Positions 50,401 through 64,000 of a stretch of DNA of 64,000 bases are shown piece after piece. The position numbers and the translations under genes were made by a program. The stretch lies in assembly GCA_963969495.1 (NCBI GenBank), contig OZ018318.1, forward strand, positions 175,572,294-175,636,293, read 5' to 3'. This DNA is from Ceratothoa steindachneri. Taxonomy: Eukaryota > Arthropoda > Malacostraca > Isopoda > Cymothoidae. The stretch's first letter is position 1; the number at the start of each line of letters is the position of its first letter. The notes beneath the pieces were generated by a model. That model was given only the letters and a program-made list of their open reading frames with translations. It searched no databases and was not told the DNA's origin.

Positions 50401-50983
50401 AATTGTGAGCAATACTCAAATTAAATAAGTCTGCCAGTGTAACTATATTGATATTACTTGTATTACGATATTATTCCCTATGAATTTTCAGCAGTAATGA
50501 ATTTTAAATAAGTTAAATTACAAAAAGGATAAAAGAAAATTTTTCTTTAACCTCAAAACATAAATAATTTAAAGCTGTTCTCCAACTATTCATACAAACG
50601 TTTCACGGAAAATCAGATAGGCGTCTGTGCTTAATGATAAATTATGTGAAGTTAAGAAATCAGCCAGAACTCTGACTGAAAAAGCTTATTTTCGTTTAGA
50701 GGAGGAATGGTGGATTTCTTCTTTTTAAAATTACTTCCATTCTAGTTTGCTGACACAATTTCCAATATTAAAAATCCCTTAATTTTTTCACGGTCAATAT
50801 ATACCAGAGGCTTCCAAATGTTTGAGGAAAAAGTAGATAACTAAAAATCATATAAGAGGATTTTGATGTTAATGCACATGAATCTTATTGTACCCACGTC
50901 TTATAACGTATTCTAACATGAAGCCTTAAATACATTTGACAACGCGGCCCGGCCATTTGGAAGTCAGCACCTGTTCAACCAAC
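47453..50983. other. AT-rich region, no gene recognised
   Basis: The minus-strand frame 47959-47663 and a few shorter ones have no recognisable motif. No RNA gene seen. Confidence 0.55.
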
Positions 50984-51560
50984 ATGGCCTCCTCCAAAGT
51001 CAAAGCATAGACAAAGATCAAATTCATGGTGAAACTCGGGTAAGAGAACAGCTAAATCATTGACTCTCTGGAACAAGTTTATGGTGACTATGTCCGAACG
51101 AATTCAACAACCTACAAATGGATGGGTGGTTTCAAAGGTTGAAGAAATGAGATTAAAGATGATCTCTGCAGTGACAGGCCCTCCACGTCAGTTTGTGAGG
51201 AAAACATTGATGCTGTTCCTGACCTGATTACAAAGGATAGACTAATAACCACTGAATTAGTGGCAAACACACTCAACATCTCTGTGGGTTCTGCACTCGC
51301 AATTCTGGTTGAGAGTTTTGGACTAAGCAAGCTTTTCGCTAGATGGGTTCCTAGGTTGTTGCGTCCAGATCAGCAGCAAACAAGTGCAGATCTTTCAAAT
51401 GAAATTTTGAGCAAGTGGGATGCGGACCCTGAAGCATTTATACAGAGAATTGTGACCGGATATGAAACATGGCGTACCAATACGTTCTCGATGACAAAAT
51501 TGAAGGTCAGATTATGTTATTTGGGTTTGTTTATTTATTTCAAAATTATGAATTATTTTT
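50984..51560 (+). pseudogene. mariner-like transposase fragment A (N-terminal half)
   Basis: One frame from the ATG at 50984 runs about 190 codons through four stops. It shows the mariner N-terminal helix-turn-helix (FMVKLG, LEQVYGDYVRTNSTTYKWM), a linker (CSDRPSTSV, DLITKDRLITTELVANTLNI) and RPDQQQTSADLSNEIL. It ends around the first catalytic site, which reads RIVTGYETW where Asp is expected in place of Tyr. The rest is missing. The type is SETMAR-like, different from elements 1 and 2. Confidence 0.82.
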
Positions 51561-55583
<4,023 letters not shown>

Positions 55584-56128
55584 TTATATCTTTGGAGTGT
55601 TATTACCTTTCATTACGAAGTCCTTCTTGGTAGTAAATGACGGTATTTTTCTCCTGGACTTAAATCTACTCTCTACATAGGCGTCTCGTTTGTCTTAACA
55701 AACTGCTAGTGATGCTTCTGTGACCAGTTTGGTGCATCTCTCAATAGGTTGTGTGTGACAAGGAAATTTAAGTTGTTGACGAATAAGTTCTTAAACTTGA
55801 CCATCGGAGAGCGTCCTCATCAGCGGAGGCTCGGTCACAAGGGTCTGCTGCCAATTAATTAGGTGGATGTAGTCATCAGCTTCAAACTTTATGTCTGGGA
55901 TCTTGAAAGTGGGTATTGATTTCCCTTTATAATATTTCGCGCTTCCATAATTCTTCTCCATGCGAGTTCCCACATATGATTTCTTTTATCTTGCAGCATA
56001 CAGAAAAGAGTGTTTTCCTCATGTAAAAAATAAGCATTTCTTTGAATCACTAGATCAACTATATCTTTAATCTGTTTGTTCATCCGTTGCAGTAACTTTA
56101 CTGCCTTGAAGAACTTGGCTGCTTCAAC

Positions 56129-57650
56129 CTGTGTCGTAGAATGACTCCCGACGATACCATATATATAACACTATTCGTTGAGGGAACTTCCTTAATTATC
56201 TTTAGAGTGCGTTACTGTCTGGCGGCCGATATTATGTATCTTCGATATGCTTAAGAAGTGGAACTGAGCTCAAGGATAATAATATTGCTATCATTAATAA
56301 AATAGAGTTTTATTAATAACAACTATAAACAATACACAAAAACGGAAAATATTGACATAAACAGAATGGAAAGGGTCGTGGAGACTCGGGCTAATCCGAG
56401 GATTTAAAGGATTAAAAAAGGTAAAACAAATATAGAGTTAAAGAGATGGGATGGTTCGATAAACAATTTAAAGAACAGGATAGAATTGACAAAAAGGGAT
56501 CAATACTCAAAAGGTGACGTTTGGCTTACGTAACTTTTCTTTAGGGTGCAGTGGAAGGTACTTGAAGGAATATTCGGTCCGCTGGCGAGTTCCAGCCGAA
56601 GGGGGGGGATAAAAGGATCCTGACGAGGCGTCTTGGAAAGGAGAACCGTTACTCGACGAACGGCTTGAAGAACAATGGGTGTTCTACTTTGTTCTATTCT
56701 GAACAAAGGGGGGAATGAGAACCGTCTCTTGTCTACGGGCTCAAGAACAATGGCTGTTCTAATGTTGAACTCCTTTGAACAACAGGTGGGGATGAGAACC
56801 GTTTCTTGGCGAAGGGCTCAAAACGAAAAATGGCTGTTCTAATGCTGTTCTCCCTTGAACAACAGGGGGGGAAGAGAACCGTTTCTTGGCGAAGGGCTCA
56901 AAACGAACAATGGCTGTTCTAATGCTGTTCTCCTTGAACAACAGGGGGGAATGAGAACCGTTTCTTGGCGAAGGGCTCAAAACGAACAATGGCTGTTCTA
57001 ATGCTGTTCTCCTTGAACAACAGGGGGGGATGAGAACCGTTTCTTGGCGAAGGGCTCAAAACGAACAATGGCTGTTCTAATGCTGTTCTCCTTGAGCAAC
57101 AGGGGGGGGATGAGAACCGTTTCTTGGCGAAGGGCTCAAAACGAACAATGGCTGTTCTAATGCTGTTCTCCTTGAACAACAGGGGAGGGAGCCTTGGGAC
57201 TTGGCGTCGGAAAGGCTCGAACCTTTGGCACTCAAGGAATATTGTCCTCCTTCTGGACAAGTGATGGTGAATCTCGAGGTCTAGGTCCCTTAGAGCACAA
57301 AGGGAGAGAGGGTCGTGGTGATGTTTCGCGACAAAAATCTGGATCTCCAATCTGATCTTAGTGGTAAAGTTTCCATATAAATAGCCAGGACATCTCCTTG
57401 GCGTGGGGGAAAATGGAGTGAAAGCTTGGAGGGAACGCACAGCCGGGCCGGGGAACAATGCCTTATCTGTTCATAAGCCTAACTTGATCTGGCGAGGTCG
57501 GCGTATGGGGGCGAACGGGGGGACGATAACCTCCTTGTTTAAACATTGGCATCCGGTAGCTGAGATGAGACTCCAAGCCTCGAATCGAAGATGCACGTGG
57601 GCAGCATCGTGGTTTTAAATAATACGGGGTAGGAGTTGAAATTTAATGCA
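56129..57650 (-). mobile_element. Solo-LTR-like insertion (1522 bp)
   Basis: It interrupts family 2 between codons for VEAA on one side and VEAAKFFKAV on the other; GCTTCAAC at 56121-56128 is repeated at 57651-57658. Near its left edge TGTCGTAGAATGACT (56132) resembles the LTR start TGTCGTAAAATGACC at 39556. Length (about 1.52 kb), GC-rich right half, a polyadenylation-like TTTTATTAATAA near 56310 and an internal minisatellite all parallel the proven LTRs. An 8-bp duplication is longer than the usual 5, so exact ends are uncertain. Confidence 0.62.
56641..57262. repeat. Minisatellite, 7-8 units of 76-80 bp
   Basis: Units start with GAGAACCG at 56641, 56717, 56794, 56874, 56953, 57032 and 57112, and a degenerate eighth starts near 57189. 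Each contains GGCTGTTCTAATG and a G tract of 5-8. The middle five units are nearly identical. Varying length shifts the frame, so the proline-rich minus-strand frames here are not genes. Confidence 0.95.
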
Positions 57651-59048
57651 GCTTCAACACGTTCTATCACAACCTGCAAAGATCAGTTAGCTTTCATTTC
57701 AAACCAGCATAGTGCTTACACCTTCATGATAAACAAGAAAAAGTATTGCAGCGTGTCAGAAGGGTCGGAATTCGAAACATATAATTGAACTATTCGATTT
57801 GCTGTTGTAAGCCATCGTGCATGTGACATTTTTTTAGGAATCTTACCAGCCATTTCAGCAAAACATTTACCTTGTAAAAAAGATATAAGGATATCAAACA
57901 GCTAATTTTGATCGGTGCTCAGATTTCCTCTGTCAACAGATGGAAAGTGAGTTGGAATTGGCTCGAATTCAATAACACTTAGAGTCTTACATTTATCCAG
58001 TTGTTGCCTATAGGTCCAACAATTGCACGAGTCCAATGCAGTGCTCTATTAAGGTTTCTTCTAACATTCTGATCTCACCTCCTATTGTTCCTTTATTCAT
58101 TGCCGTTCCATCACATTCGACAGCAAAGAGTTGATCAGTTACGATTTTATTTGCTTCTAGATAGGAGAATATTAGGTCGCATAAAGCTTTTGCAGAATCT
58201 GTCTTCACTGTCAGGTTTCCAAGGTATTCTGAACCAGGTTCTTGTCTCTTAGAGATGTGCTCTTCCATTATCTTCTTCTTGTGATGAATTCTCTTCATCG
58301 TCTTAACAACAAATGTGCTGTCATTTCTATCTTTAAAATAAATAGAATATAATGGGTTATCCGATCTAATTTCTTTGACACGCTCTCTTCTAACTTTTGT
58401 ACCATCGACTACTACAGAAGTTTCTTTGCTTTCGATTAACGATAATTCCTTAACGTTTGAACTTGTTATTAAGGCCGCAGCTCGATCAGACACACCAGAT
58501 TGGCCACATACCAACGCAAATTCTCACCACTTTATAAGTTTACACCGAGTCTTGGAGGCAAATCTTTTGTTTACTTCTTTTGGTTGCACGGATGAAGGAA
58601 CCTCATAGTTGCTACCTTCGTCAGCAAATTCTGTTTCTGTGGTGAATAAAGTAATATTCACTCTGATATTATATGCCAAAGTAGATGGTTGATTTAATAG
58701 ACATTACTCACGATTCTTCATATCGGCACAATGAATATTCTTCCTTGATTGAATTTGATCGATATAACCTATTGCCATTTTCCTAGTTGTTCATTGGACT
58801 TCCAGAAACGTTTGCTCCAATGGCAGCACCTTCTTTTCTTTGCTATAAGCACAGTTCTCAATGCGATCGCATTTACAACACAAAATATAAAACAATTGTA
58901 CAGCATTCCTTGTAAAATGGTCACATTTATATTTGAATGATATAACATTTTGGCTGTTAATATTTCTCATTAAAGCCTGATATTTTGAATAATAATTCGA
59001 AATTCTTTTTCTAATTGCCTCTATTGAGACAAAAGGGATTGATGCCAT

Positions 59049-59689
59049 TTTTCAAATAGAAATTAAATTCTCCGCTACTAATGTGATCATTGTTTAATTA
59101 GAGGGGTTTTTCTATTACGGTTCTTTTCCTTTTCTCGCTCAAACAAAACAATTTTTATAACAACTTATAAGTTGGCAACACTCGTTCCCTAATGGGGCAG
59201 GGTGCGCCAAACAAAGGGCGTTCAATTTCCTGGCGCGTTCTAGGTTTAAATGCCTTAAATAAAAATTGTTTTAATTTTTTTTAAATATTATCAAGCTCGT
59301 AAATATAATAAAACGTATAAAAATATTTATTGCACACTATAAATAACTGTTTTTAAATACAAATAAAAAAATGTGATCAAAACAATAGACACTGGCCAGA
59401 GCCACACATACACACACACATATCCACGCCGTTATAATATGTCATTGAAGAACCTTTAAATATCAATCGATTACTTCCAAGTTTCGTTTACTTGTTCTTT
59501 AAAATAAAATAATTCTTTATTTCGAGGTAAAAATTCAAAAGTCGAATTCCTATTTTAAATAATTTTATAATACACAACACTATGGCATCGTTATATTAAG
59601 AAAAAATGATTAATAGTGTAGAATAGGTGATGAAAAGTAAAGAATTATTGAAAACCTCTTCTACCGTTTCTCTCATCTGCATGATCCCT
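59049..59689. other. No gene recognised
   Basis: 5' flank of family 2; includes CAGGGTGCGCCAAAC at about 59199, which resembles a DNA-transposon terminus but has no partner. Confidence 0.4.
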
Positions 59690-60870
59690 CCTAATTGTGA
59701 GTTCTCCTTGTATTATCTAAGTCTAGTCTGAAAGCGATGCTACTGCACACCAAATAATAGAAACTCTCGGTTCCTTTATGAAATTAGGTACAAATCAATG
59801 AGCCTTATGAAAACAGATATTCGTAGATGACCCCAAATAAAAAATTATTTCTGAGAATTTTGTTTTAATCCTCATCAGTTGGTTGACGGGAATGAAGGCA
59901 GTATACATGGAAGAATATAATCCTTCTTCACTAAACATAAAATTTGGTCTCATGAGGCAATGCTTCGAACAAGCAAGAGAATTTCAATGGGATACTACAA
60001 TCTTCAAAGAAATGAGAGGCCAAGTTACAAGAAAGCGTCTTCTCGGATTCGCCAATAAAGTAACGCATAGAAGACCAAACTTTCGGCCGAAATCTTATTG
60101 AATACGAATAAGAGGCCGAGCATTATTTCTGTTTCAGTTTTGAAAAGATGGTGTGGGGAATGAACACACTCATAGAAGCGGATGAGTCGAAGTTGTAGGA
60201 GGAGCAACACTTCAATTGGAACAGATTCTTCTCAAGAAGCAAAGCCGAAGATGGAACTGGATGGCAGCAAGGTGAAAAAAAACTGAGTTTAATTACATAA
60301 TCCTATCCTAAAATATTTATTTTAAAACATATCGGTTATCAACATACTAGAGGTAGCGAGCGACCAAAGATTATTTAAGAACAGATCAACATAGATCACA
60401 AACAAGAGAGAATCAAACTCATGACGAAGAGAACAACCTCCTACGACTCCTAATTCGACACTTGGATAAAATAAATACCTAATTAACACAAGCAAACAGG
60501 TTTAATAAACTTCATGACAGTGACAAAATCCCATTAATAACACGGTAACAATAATATAAAAAATATTTTACAACGCGTAACTTTCAGTCTTCCGTCGAAC
60601 AAAGGCTATTTCGCAAGTTATTAAATATTTAAAAGGAAGAGGCAACACAAAAAAATATTCGTCTGCTTTTATAGTTGTATGTTATCATCAGAAAATATTA
60701 TTTGAAGACAGAAACTTCATGTTTAATGATTTATTCGACAAAAGAACGTCTCCTAAGAAACTTCATTGCTCCTACACGAATTTCAATTCTATACTTTTCT
60801 AAATTTATGTCTCTTTTTATTAGTCCAAATTTATAATACTCTTCATGGGAGATTAAAAATGAAATTAAGA
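59690..60870 (-). repeat. Inverted duplication, arm 2
   Basis: Its reverse complement aligns with 24920-26800. The order is kept, with the 630-bp block of arm 1 missing here. The plus-strand frame 59883-60101 is partly shared as sequence but is broken by stops in arm 1. Confidence 0.85.

Positions 60871-60871
<1 letters not shown>

Positions 60872-60914
<43 letters not shown>
60872..60914. repeat. (TA)n microsatellite
   Basis: About 43 bp of alternating TA, between arm 2 and the 3' end of a Penelope-like element. Confidence 0.95.
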
Positions 60915-60916
<2 letters not shown>

Positions 60917-61950
60917 TGAACTGTTGAGCTTCTTACAATTCGGAGTTTCAATAGAAAGGTGAAAATCAAGCACGCTATTGATAAAAGCATCTTTATTTGT
61001 CTGGGATTGAACGGTTCGAGGTCCTAGCCTCATCATCGACTCTAAGAAGCTAAGATAGTAAAAAGTTAAAATTTCTGGTTTTCAGAAAATACTAATAATG
61101 AATAGTGCAATTTAGAATAAGCTGCTTAATACATAGAATAAAAATTTCAATAATTCATGATAGAATATAAAGATTGGAAGCAAGTTTGATCTATATTTAA
61201 ATTAGTTTTGAGTTTTAGGATGTAAATTGATTCTAATATTCGTGGTTCGTTGGGATTGGTCCTATGACTAAGTATTTTAAAATTATCCATATTAATTTAA
61301 GACTTGCAGACTTTGATGTGATCTCGTATGGTCTGGTTTGCTTAGAATCAACCCCTTTGCAGGTTGACCTTCTGCGATGCTTCTCGATGTGACACTGGAT
61401 TGACCTAATGGTCGAACCAATATAAGATGAATTGCAAGATTCACAACTATATTTATAAATTAAAGAGGAGCATCAAGGGAATGGAATTCGGTCCTTAGAG
61501 CTGAAATAGGATCCACTACTCTGCCCAATTTTACCAAAATATGGAAAACTAAAGGAAAGGCTAATTTTTCTACAGTATTTTCCGTTGGACTTTTTGGATA
61601 GAATGCATTGAGAAACTTTTTAATGTTTTTCCATTAATGAGTCACGGTAGCCATTATTTTTAAATAAAGCTTTTACAAAAGAGAATTCTAAATGCATTAT
61701 CTATATGGAGAACATATATTGCAGGCTTGATGAATAAGAGGTTTATCGAGGATAACTTAAGATTTTCTGCCAAGAAACTAAAGAAGCTTGCGCCTAAACC
61801 TGTAAATGTAGGCTTCCTATAGACTGAAGTTTCAAACTTTGTTCCTGAATGTATAATACGAATACCTCTTTCCAAAAATGGAAGTCTACTATTTTTCTCG
61901 ATATCATTGCTCTTTATCAAAAAATAACCTGTTTGTGGTAATGACAAAAA
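60915..61950 (-). pseudogene. Penelope-like element relic: RT end plus GIY-YIG endonuclease
   Basis: The frame 61947-61660 has IEKNSRLPFLERGIRIIHSG and FETSVYRKPTFTGLG, the conserved last RT blocks of Penelope-like elements. After frameshifts, SLSFSFPYFGKIGQSSG, FKILSHRTNPNEPRILES and, at about 61330-61450, YSCESCNSSYIGSTIRSIQC (C-x2-C then YIG) with EKHRRRS give the endonuclease. The RT catalytic core is absent, so the element is 5'-truncated, apparently inside the mariner-like sequence that begins at once to the right. It differs clearly from the endonuclease at 21647-22312. The 3' flank ends at a (TA)n tract. Confidence 0.82.
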
Positions 61951-62480
61951 TTGGATTCAAAATATTTCTTTAAGTTTCTTTCTTCCTTAACTGTTGTTGT
62001 AATCGGCATTTTTTACTGTTGATTAGCTGAACTTCTAAAAAGATACTAAACTGGTGGGGCTAAGTTAACTGAGTATTATTAGGTTTTCTATTGTACCTCA
62101 GGCTATATGAAGTCGCCCGTTATCTTGCTGAAAGAGCAGGTTGCTTCCGCTAATTAATTTGGGACTTTTTTCTCCAAGGGATGAATGTCAACATATCAAT
62201 TGTACAAAGTAAACCTCTCAGCTAATAGTATCATTTGCGGTAAGAAGTTTCAAAAAGTTCATGCCCTTATCATCTCACTGAACAAACAAGCAACTTCCCT
62301 GTCTGATACACATGTTTTGACTGGGATATTTGTTTGGCCTCATGATAAATCCATTGTTTAGGGCTTGTAATATGGTACATTACCCACTCTTCGTCCCATA
62401 TAACAATTTTACTCGAATGATTTTTCCATTTCGCAAAGGGATCTCTGAAATTCCATGAGTAATTCAATGCCCCAGATGTG
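61950..62480 (-). pseudogene. mariner-like transposase fragment C
   Basis: Minus-strand translation gives FRDPFAKWKNHSSKIVIWDE with EEWVMY (first catalytic region, TGDEKW in the family), then a stop, DDKGMNFLKLL, and LLFQQDNGRLHIA (second Asp), followed by NLIILS and EERNLKKYFES. This is a SETMAR-type transposase lacking the N-terminal domain. Its last third matches fragment B (24303-24600) closely in DNA. Confidence 0.8.
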
Positions 62481-64000
62481 TAAACTTTCTTATCTCATTT
62501 AAATAAAGATGGACTGTAAAATATTTCATAAGGTTTTTCAGGCAATTGTTCAACAGTTCCACTCGGATTTTTTTCAGATATTGGTTGGGGCATAATGTCC
62601 CACCAAGAGTTAGGACGAAAGGCAGATGCAACATCAAAAACTGGCCTATATTCAACGAATGGAATTTGCACTGAGTCAGCTGCATTCTCCTCTATGCGTA
62701 GTACTCGAGATTCTTTCCTATTCTATGTTAAGAGAATCAGTATTATTATATTGATATAGGGGTGGATAAAATATAAAATTAATGTGGAATTAGGCGCTTA
62801 AGTTAGAGGGCAATTCTTCTTTCTCTTACAAACTTCTGCTCAAAGGTAATTTATTTTTATAAACTCTACTCGCAATGTTGCCAAATTTAAAGGAGTTCTG
62901 TGGATTACACGATCGAATTGGAAAGGAGGAGGCCTTTTGGAATAGCATTAATATCAGGCACCCTCTAATGAGAAGGGAATGAAACAAGTCTTGAGTTAGT
63001 CACGATGTTTTAGAACTCAAGTCACAAGATATTTATTTTAATTAAAGAATAAATATAAAACCGCGGATAAGGTTATACCTGCTTATATATATATTTAAGA
63101 TATTTAATTATAATTAAATCTCAGAAGATTTAAAAGCAAAATATGAAAGCTTAGGAGTAGAAGAACATGAAGCTGAGAGGTTAATGTTTTTGCTTAACTT
63201 TTTAATGACTAAGGTAGTCAGGAGTAGATCAGCTTTCTCTATGGAAGAGAAAGTAGCCGATTAGTTGTCATTTCGATGTTTGAAAATTTGGAAGAAGCAC
63301 TAAAAATAAGAGAATTGAATTCAAGTTGTGCCTCTTCACAAGTTCGAAATGTTTCTGATCCGCAATTGTTTAAATTTTAGAATAGGATATCACATTGATT
63401 GCGAGAGAGAAAGGAGAAGCAAATATTTTAAGATTGAATGCCATTTAAAAATTCATATTTAGCAAAGGTTTGTCATTATCTTCGACATAATTAATTTAGA
63501 AGCAATGTCGAGTAGTTTTTCATTTTGAGCTACCACTTGTTCAGTTATACTAAAGATGGCTTCCCTTTGTACGCTCGAGACATACTAAATCATTTGGGTC
63601 TAATTTTGTAGAGAAAGTTTATGCTAATTCGCGCGAATCTCACCACCTATCTGGACGAGATCCGTCGAGTGGATAAAGAAAAAATTATTAGGATCAGAAG
63701 AACAATTACTGGTGATGCCAATGCATCCTGGGCCGGATTTCTTGGGGAAGAAGGTGTAAGGGATCAATTTATGTGCATCTTTATACGAACCTTGGATGGT
63801 GGGACACTTCTTGCCCCCATGATGCCAGGCGTGTAATGTATATGAGTGCTCATTAAATCCAACAGGGCTTCAGAAAGATATAGGAAAGTAAGTATGAGGG
63901 GCTGTAAAGATGGTAAGGGAAATATAGCGACTTTTAATTGACTGGGTGTGAAGGTCACACCCACAAGGGTGAGTAAGAGTAATATAAAAGTTATCATTCG
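62481..64000. other. No gene recognised
   Basis: Frames at 62464-62685 (minus) and 63621-63836 (plus) have no recognisable motif. No repeats or RNA genes seen. Confidence 0.5.

Larger units (their letters stand above)
55584..59048 (-). pseudogene. Uncharacterised arthropod multi-copy protein, family 2, split by insertion
   Basis: Starts MASIPFVSIEAIRKRISNYY (59048), with a Cys cluster LFYILCCKCDRIENCAYS. It continues with CGQSGVSDRAAALITSSNV and AVECDGTAMNKGTIGGEIRM. Then MAGKIPKKMSHARWLTTANR and, after a 1.52 kb insertion (56129-57650), VIQRNAYFLHEENTLFCMLQ and IPTFKIPDIKFEADDYIHLI. It ends FPCHTQPIERCTKLVTEAS and a stop at 55584-55586. Without the insertion this is about 640 codons with a few stops and frameshifts. 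From memory, the same motif series recurs in many arthropod genomes without a name. The CDGT and SHARWLT segments hint at an hAT-like nuclease core, which is inference. I found no terminal inverted repeats. Confidence 0.75.

Noticed and set aside
56641..57262. Regular repeats as a CRISPR array
   Set aside because: Units are contiguous with no unique spacers, in a eukaryotic retroelement context.
56759..57458. Proline/serine-rich frames with internal repeats
   Set aside because: Made by the 76-80 bp minisatellite, whose unit length is not a multiple of three and varies between units.
59199..59215. hAT-like end CAGGGTGCGCCAAAC beside family 2
   Set aside because: Orientation points away from the gene and no inverted partner was found.
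59883..60101. 72-codon plus-strand frame in arm 2 of the inverted duplication
   Set aside because: The matching sequence in arm 1 has stops and frameshifts; no known domain.
63621..63836. 71-codon plus-strand frame
   Set aside because: Unrecognised; no supporting context.

Overview
The window looks like a gene-poor, repeat-rich stretch of an AT-rich animal genome, most likely an arthropod. A copepod crustacean such as a sea louse is my best guess, from the mixture of element families and the many long (TA)n tracts; the species call is weak. I found no convincing host gene. Almost everything that can be translated into a known family is a decayed mobile element: Ty3/gypsy LTR retrotransposons, mariner and Tc1-like DNA transposons, Penelope-like retroelements, one LINE fragment, and two multi-copy arthropod protein families whose names I do not know.

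The best-preserved object is a complete LTR retrotransposon at 39556-47447, on the minus strand. It has two 1.46-1.52 kb LTRs (TG...CA), a 5-bp target duplication (TGTAA), a candidate primer-binding site, a polypurine tract, gag and pol. Its pol order is protease - integrase - RT - RNase H, so integrase lies upstream of RT. This is the Gmr1-like arrangement, not the usual gypsy one, and its gag has a SCAN-like capsid segment. Relatives on the same strand are an integrase fragment (320-1414), a gag-protease-integrase copy cut in two by a DNA transposon (11880-13684 and 16026-16570), a gag fragment (22390-22870), and LTR-like GC-richer blocks, including a 1.52 kb solo-LTR-like insertion at 56129-57650.

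Layout. 0-4 kb: integrase relic, full-length mariner, LTR-like block. 4-11.8 kb: mostly featureless AT-rich DNA with a 207-bp imperfect duplication and a Tc1-like fossil. 11.8-19 kb: second gypsy copy, split by a 2.34 kb TIR element carrying uncharacterised protein family 1. 19-22.4 kb: dispersed repeats, long (TA)n tracts and a Penelope-like GIY-YIG endonuclease. 22.4-27 kb: gag relic, LTR-like block, mariner-like fragment, and the first arm of a 33-kb-spaced inverted duplication. 27-39 kb: LINE tail, deleted mariner, a long-TIR element, a scrambled inverted repeat and a second Tc1-like fossil. 39.5-47.5 kb: the complete retrotransposon. 47.5-55.5 kb: mostly featureless, with one mariner-like fragment. 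55.6-59 kb: uncharacterised protein family 2, interrupted by the solo-LTR-like insertion with a 79-bp minisatellite. 59-64 kb: second arm of the inverted duplication, a Penelope-like RT/endonuclease relic and a mariner-like fragment.

The elements form a readable nest. The DNA transposon at 13.7-16.0 kb sits inside a gag codon. The LTR-like insertion sits inside family 2. A Penelope-like element sits inside one arm of the inverted duplication. The genes do not form a pathway; the content is a record of successive insertions. All coding copies carry stops or frameshifts, so I call them pseudogenes.
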